A stretch of 6,721 nucleotides of DNA from Actinomycetota bacterium. GTDB lineage: Bacteria; Actinomycetota; Actinomycetes; Nanopelagicales; Nanopelagicaceae. Shown here piece after piece: positions 6,477 to 6,721 of this stretch. The position numbers were made by a program, and so were the translations under genes. The DNA lies in assembly GCA_947503395.1 (NCBI GenBank), contig CANNDP010000050.1, positions 1 through 6,721 of the forward strand. Direction: 5' to 3'. The first letter of the stretch is position 1. The number at the start of each line of letters is the position of its first letter. Under the pieces are notes generated by a model. It had not been told where the DNA came from, searched no databases, and was given only the letters and a program-made list of their open reading frames with translations.

Positions 6477-6721
6477 GCCAACTCCTGCTCACTCATCTGA
6501 CTTCTCCTGCGGCGAGCAGGAAGAGCGAGAATAATTAAGGTCAGAAAGGTCAATAGTTGTAGCGAGACCCAGGCTCTTCTTGAGGTGGCGTCATGGAAGA
6601 TTAGGAAATCTCCCGGTTCTGAAACATAAAACCTTGGTACTCCATTTTCAGTTTGGGTTAAAGGCAGATAAGTTCCATTAAGAAGCATCTTCCAGCGATT
6701 GTCATACTTTTCAGTAATTAT
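6473..6721 (-). CDS. C-terminal end of family 2 glycosyltransferase (5' part outside window)
   Basis: Only the last 82 codons are present; the frame stays open to the window edge, so the ATG at 6688 is internal and not a start. The segment reads as the tail of the large multi-spanning family 2 glycosyltransferase found next to DUF5719 genes in actinobacteria. It has NRWKMLLNG, a small extracytoplasmic-looking part with EPGDFLIFHDATSRRAW, a membrane helix (about 50-67 of the visible part, VSLQLLTFLTLIILALP) and a positively charged cytoplasmic end, ARRRR, followed by a short acidic tail. The charge pattern places the C-terminus in the cytoplasm. The catalytic GT-A domain is not visible, so the enzyme class rests on this tail and the neighbourhood. 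The protein would transfer sugars for cell-surface glycans. The stop TGA overlaps the next start by 4 nt. Confidence 0.65.
   Translation of the reverse strand: MITEKYDNRWKMLLNGTYLPLTQTENGVPRFYVSEPGDFLIFHDATSRRAWVSLQLLTFLTLIILALPARRRRSQMSEQELA
6482..6487 (-). promoter_or_regulatory. Ribosome binding site for DUF5719 gene inside glycosyltransferase 3' end
   Basis: Minus-strand CAGGAG lies 5 nt before the ATG at 6476, within the last codons of the upstream gene. It supports this start and reinitiation or coupled translation across the ATGA overlap. Confidence 0.6.

Noticed and set aside
6473..6688. A separate 71-residue small membrane protein
   Set aside because: The frame continues upstream of its ATG to the window edge with glycosyltransferase-like sequence, so the ATG is internal to a longer gene.

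Overview
The window is a solid run of genes on the minus strand. It comes from an actinobacterium with AT-leaning DNA, roughly mid-40s % G+C by eye. The lineage is read from gene content and order. A glycosyltransferase tail, a DUF5719 envelope protein, a DUF3499 protein, phosphomannomutase ManB, S-adenosylhomocysteine hydrolase AhcY, response regulator MtrA and sensor kinase MtrB follow one another, which is an abbreviated form of the manB-sahH-mtrAB neighbourhood of Mycobacterium and Streptomyces. Low G+C, very short or overlapping junctions and missing intermediate genes fit a streamlined freshwater actinobacterium (acI / Nanopelagicales type). That placement is inference, not proof.

Layout in the direction of transcription (high to low coordinates): 6721-6473, C-terminal end of a family 2 glycosyltransferase cut by the window edge; 6476-5169, DUF5719 protein, overlapping it by 4 nt (ATGA); 5126-4740, DUF3499 protein; 4721-3333, ManB; 3279-1999, AhcY; 1999-1310, MtrA, whose ATG shares one base with the ahcY stop (TAATG); 1295-1, MtrB, cut by the window edge inside its ATPase domain. 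No gap exceeds 53 nt, no plus-strand gene is convincing, and I see no tRNA, rRNA, CRISPR array or mobile element.

Functionally the upstream half concerns the cell envelope. The glycosyltransferase and DUF5719 protein are membrane linked, and ManB makes mannose-1-phosphate for GDP-mannose and cell-surface glycans. AhcY removes S-adenosylhomocysteine and so sustains methylation. MtrAB is the conserved actinobacterial two-component system that couples envelope state to division and wall-remodelling genes.

I found no clearly new biological system. The points most worth a second look are: AhcY is a short, archaeal/Thermotoga-like form lacking the C-terminal signature of usual actinobacterial enzymes; manB and the DUF3499 gene lack a Shine-Dalgarno and each have a TANNNT hexamer exactly 6 nt before the start codon, suggesting leaderless transcripts inside the apparent operon; a 6-bp hairpin overlaps the latter promoter; and the locus is compressed, lacking tmk and manA at their familiar places.
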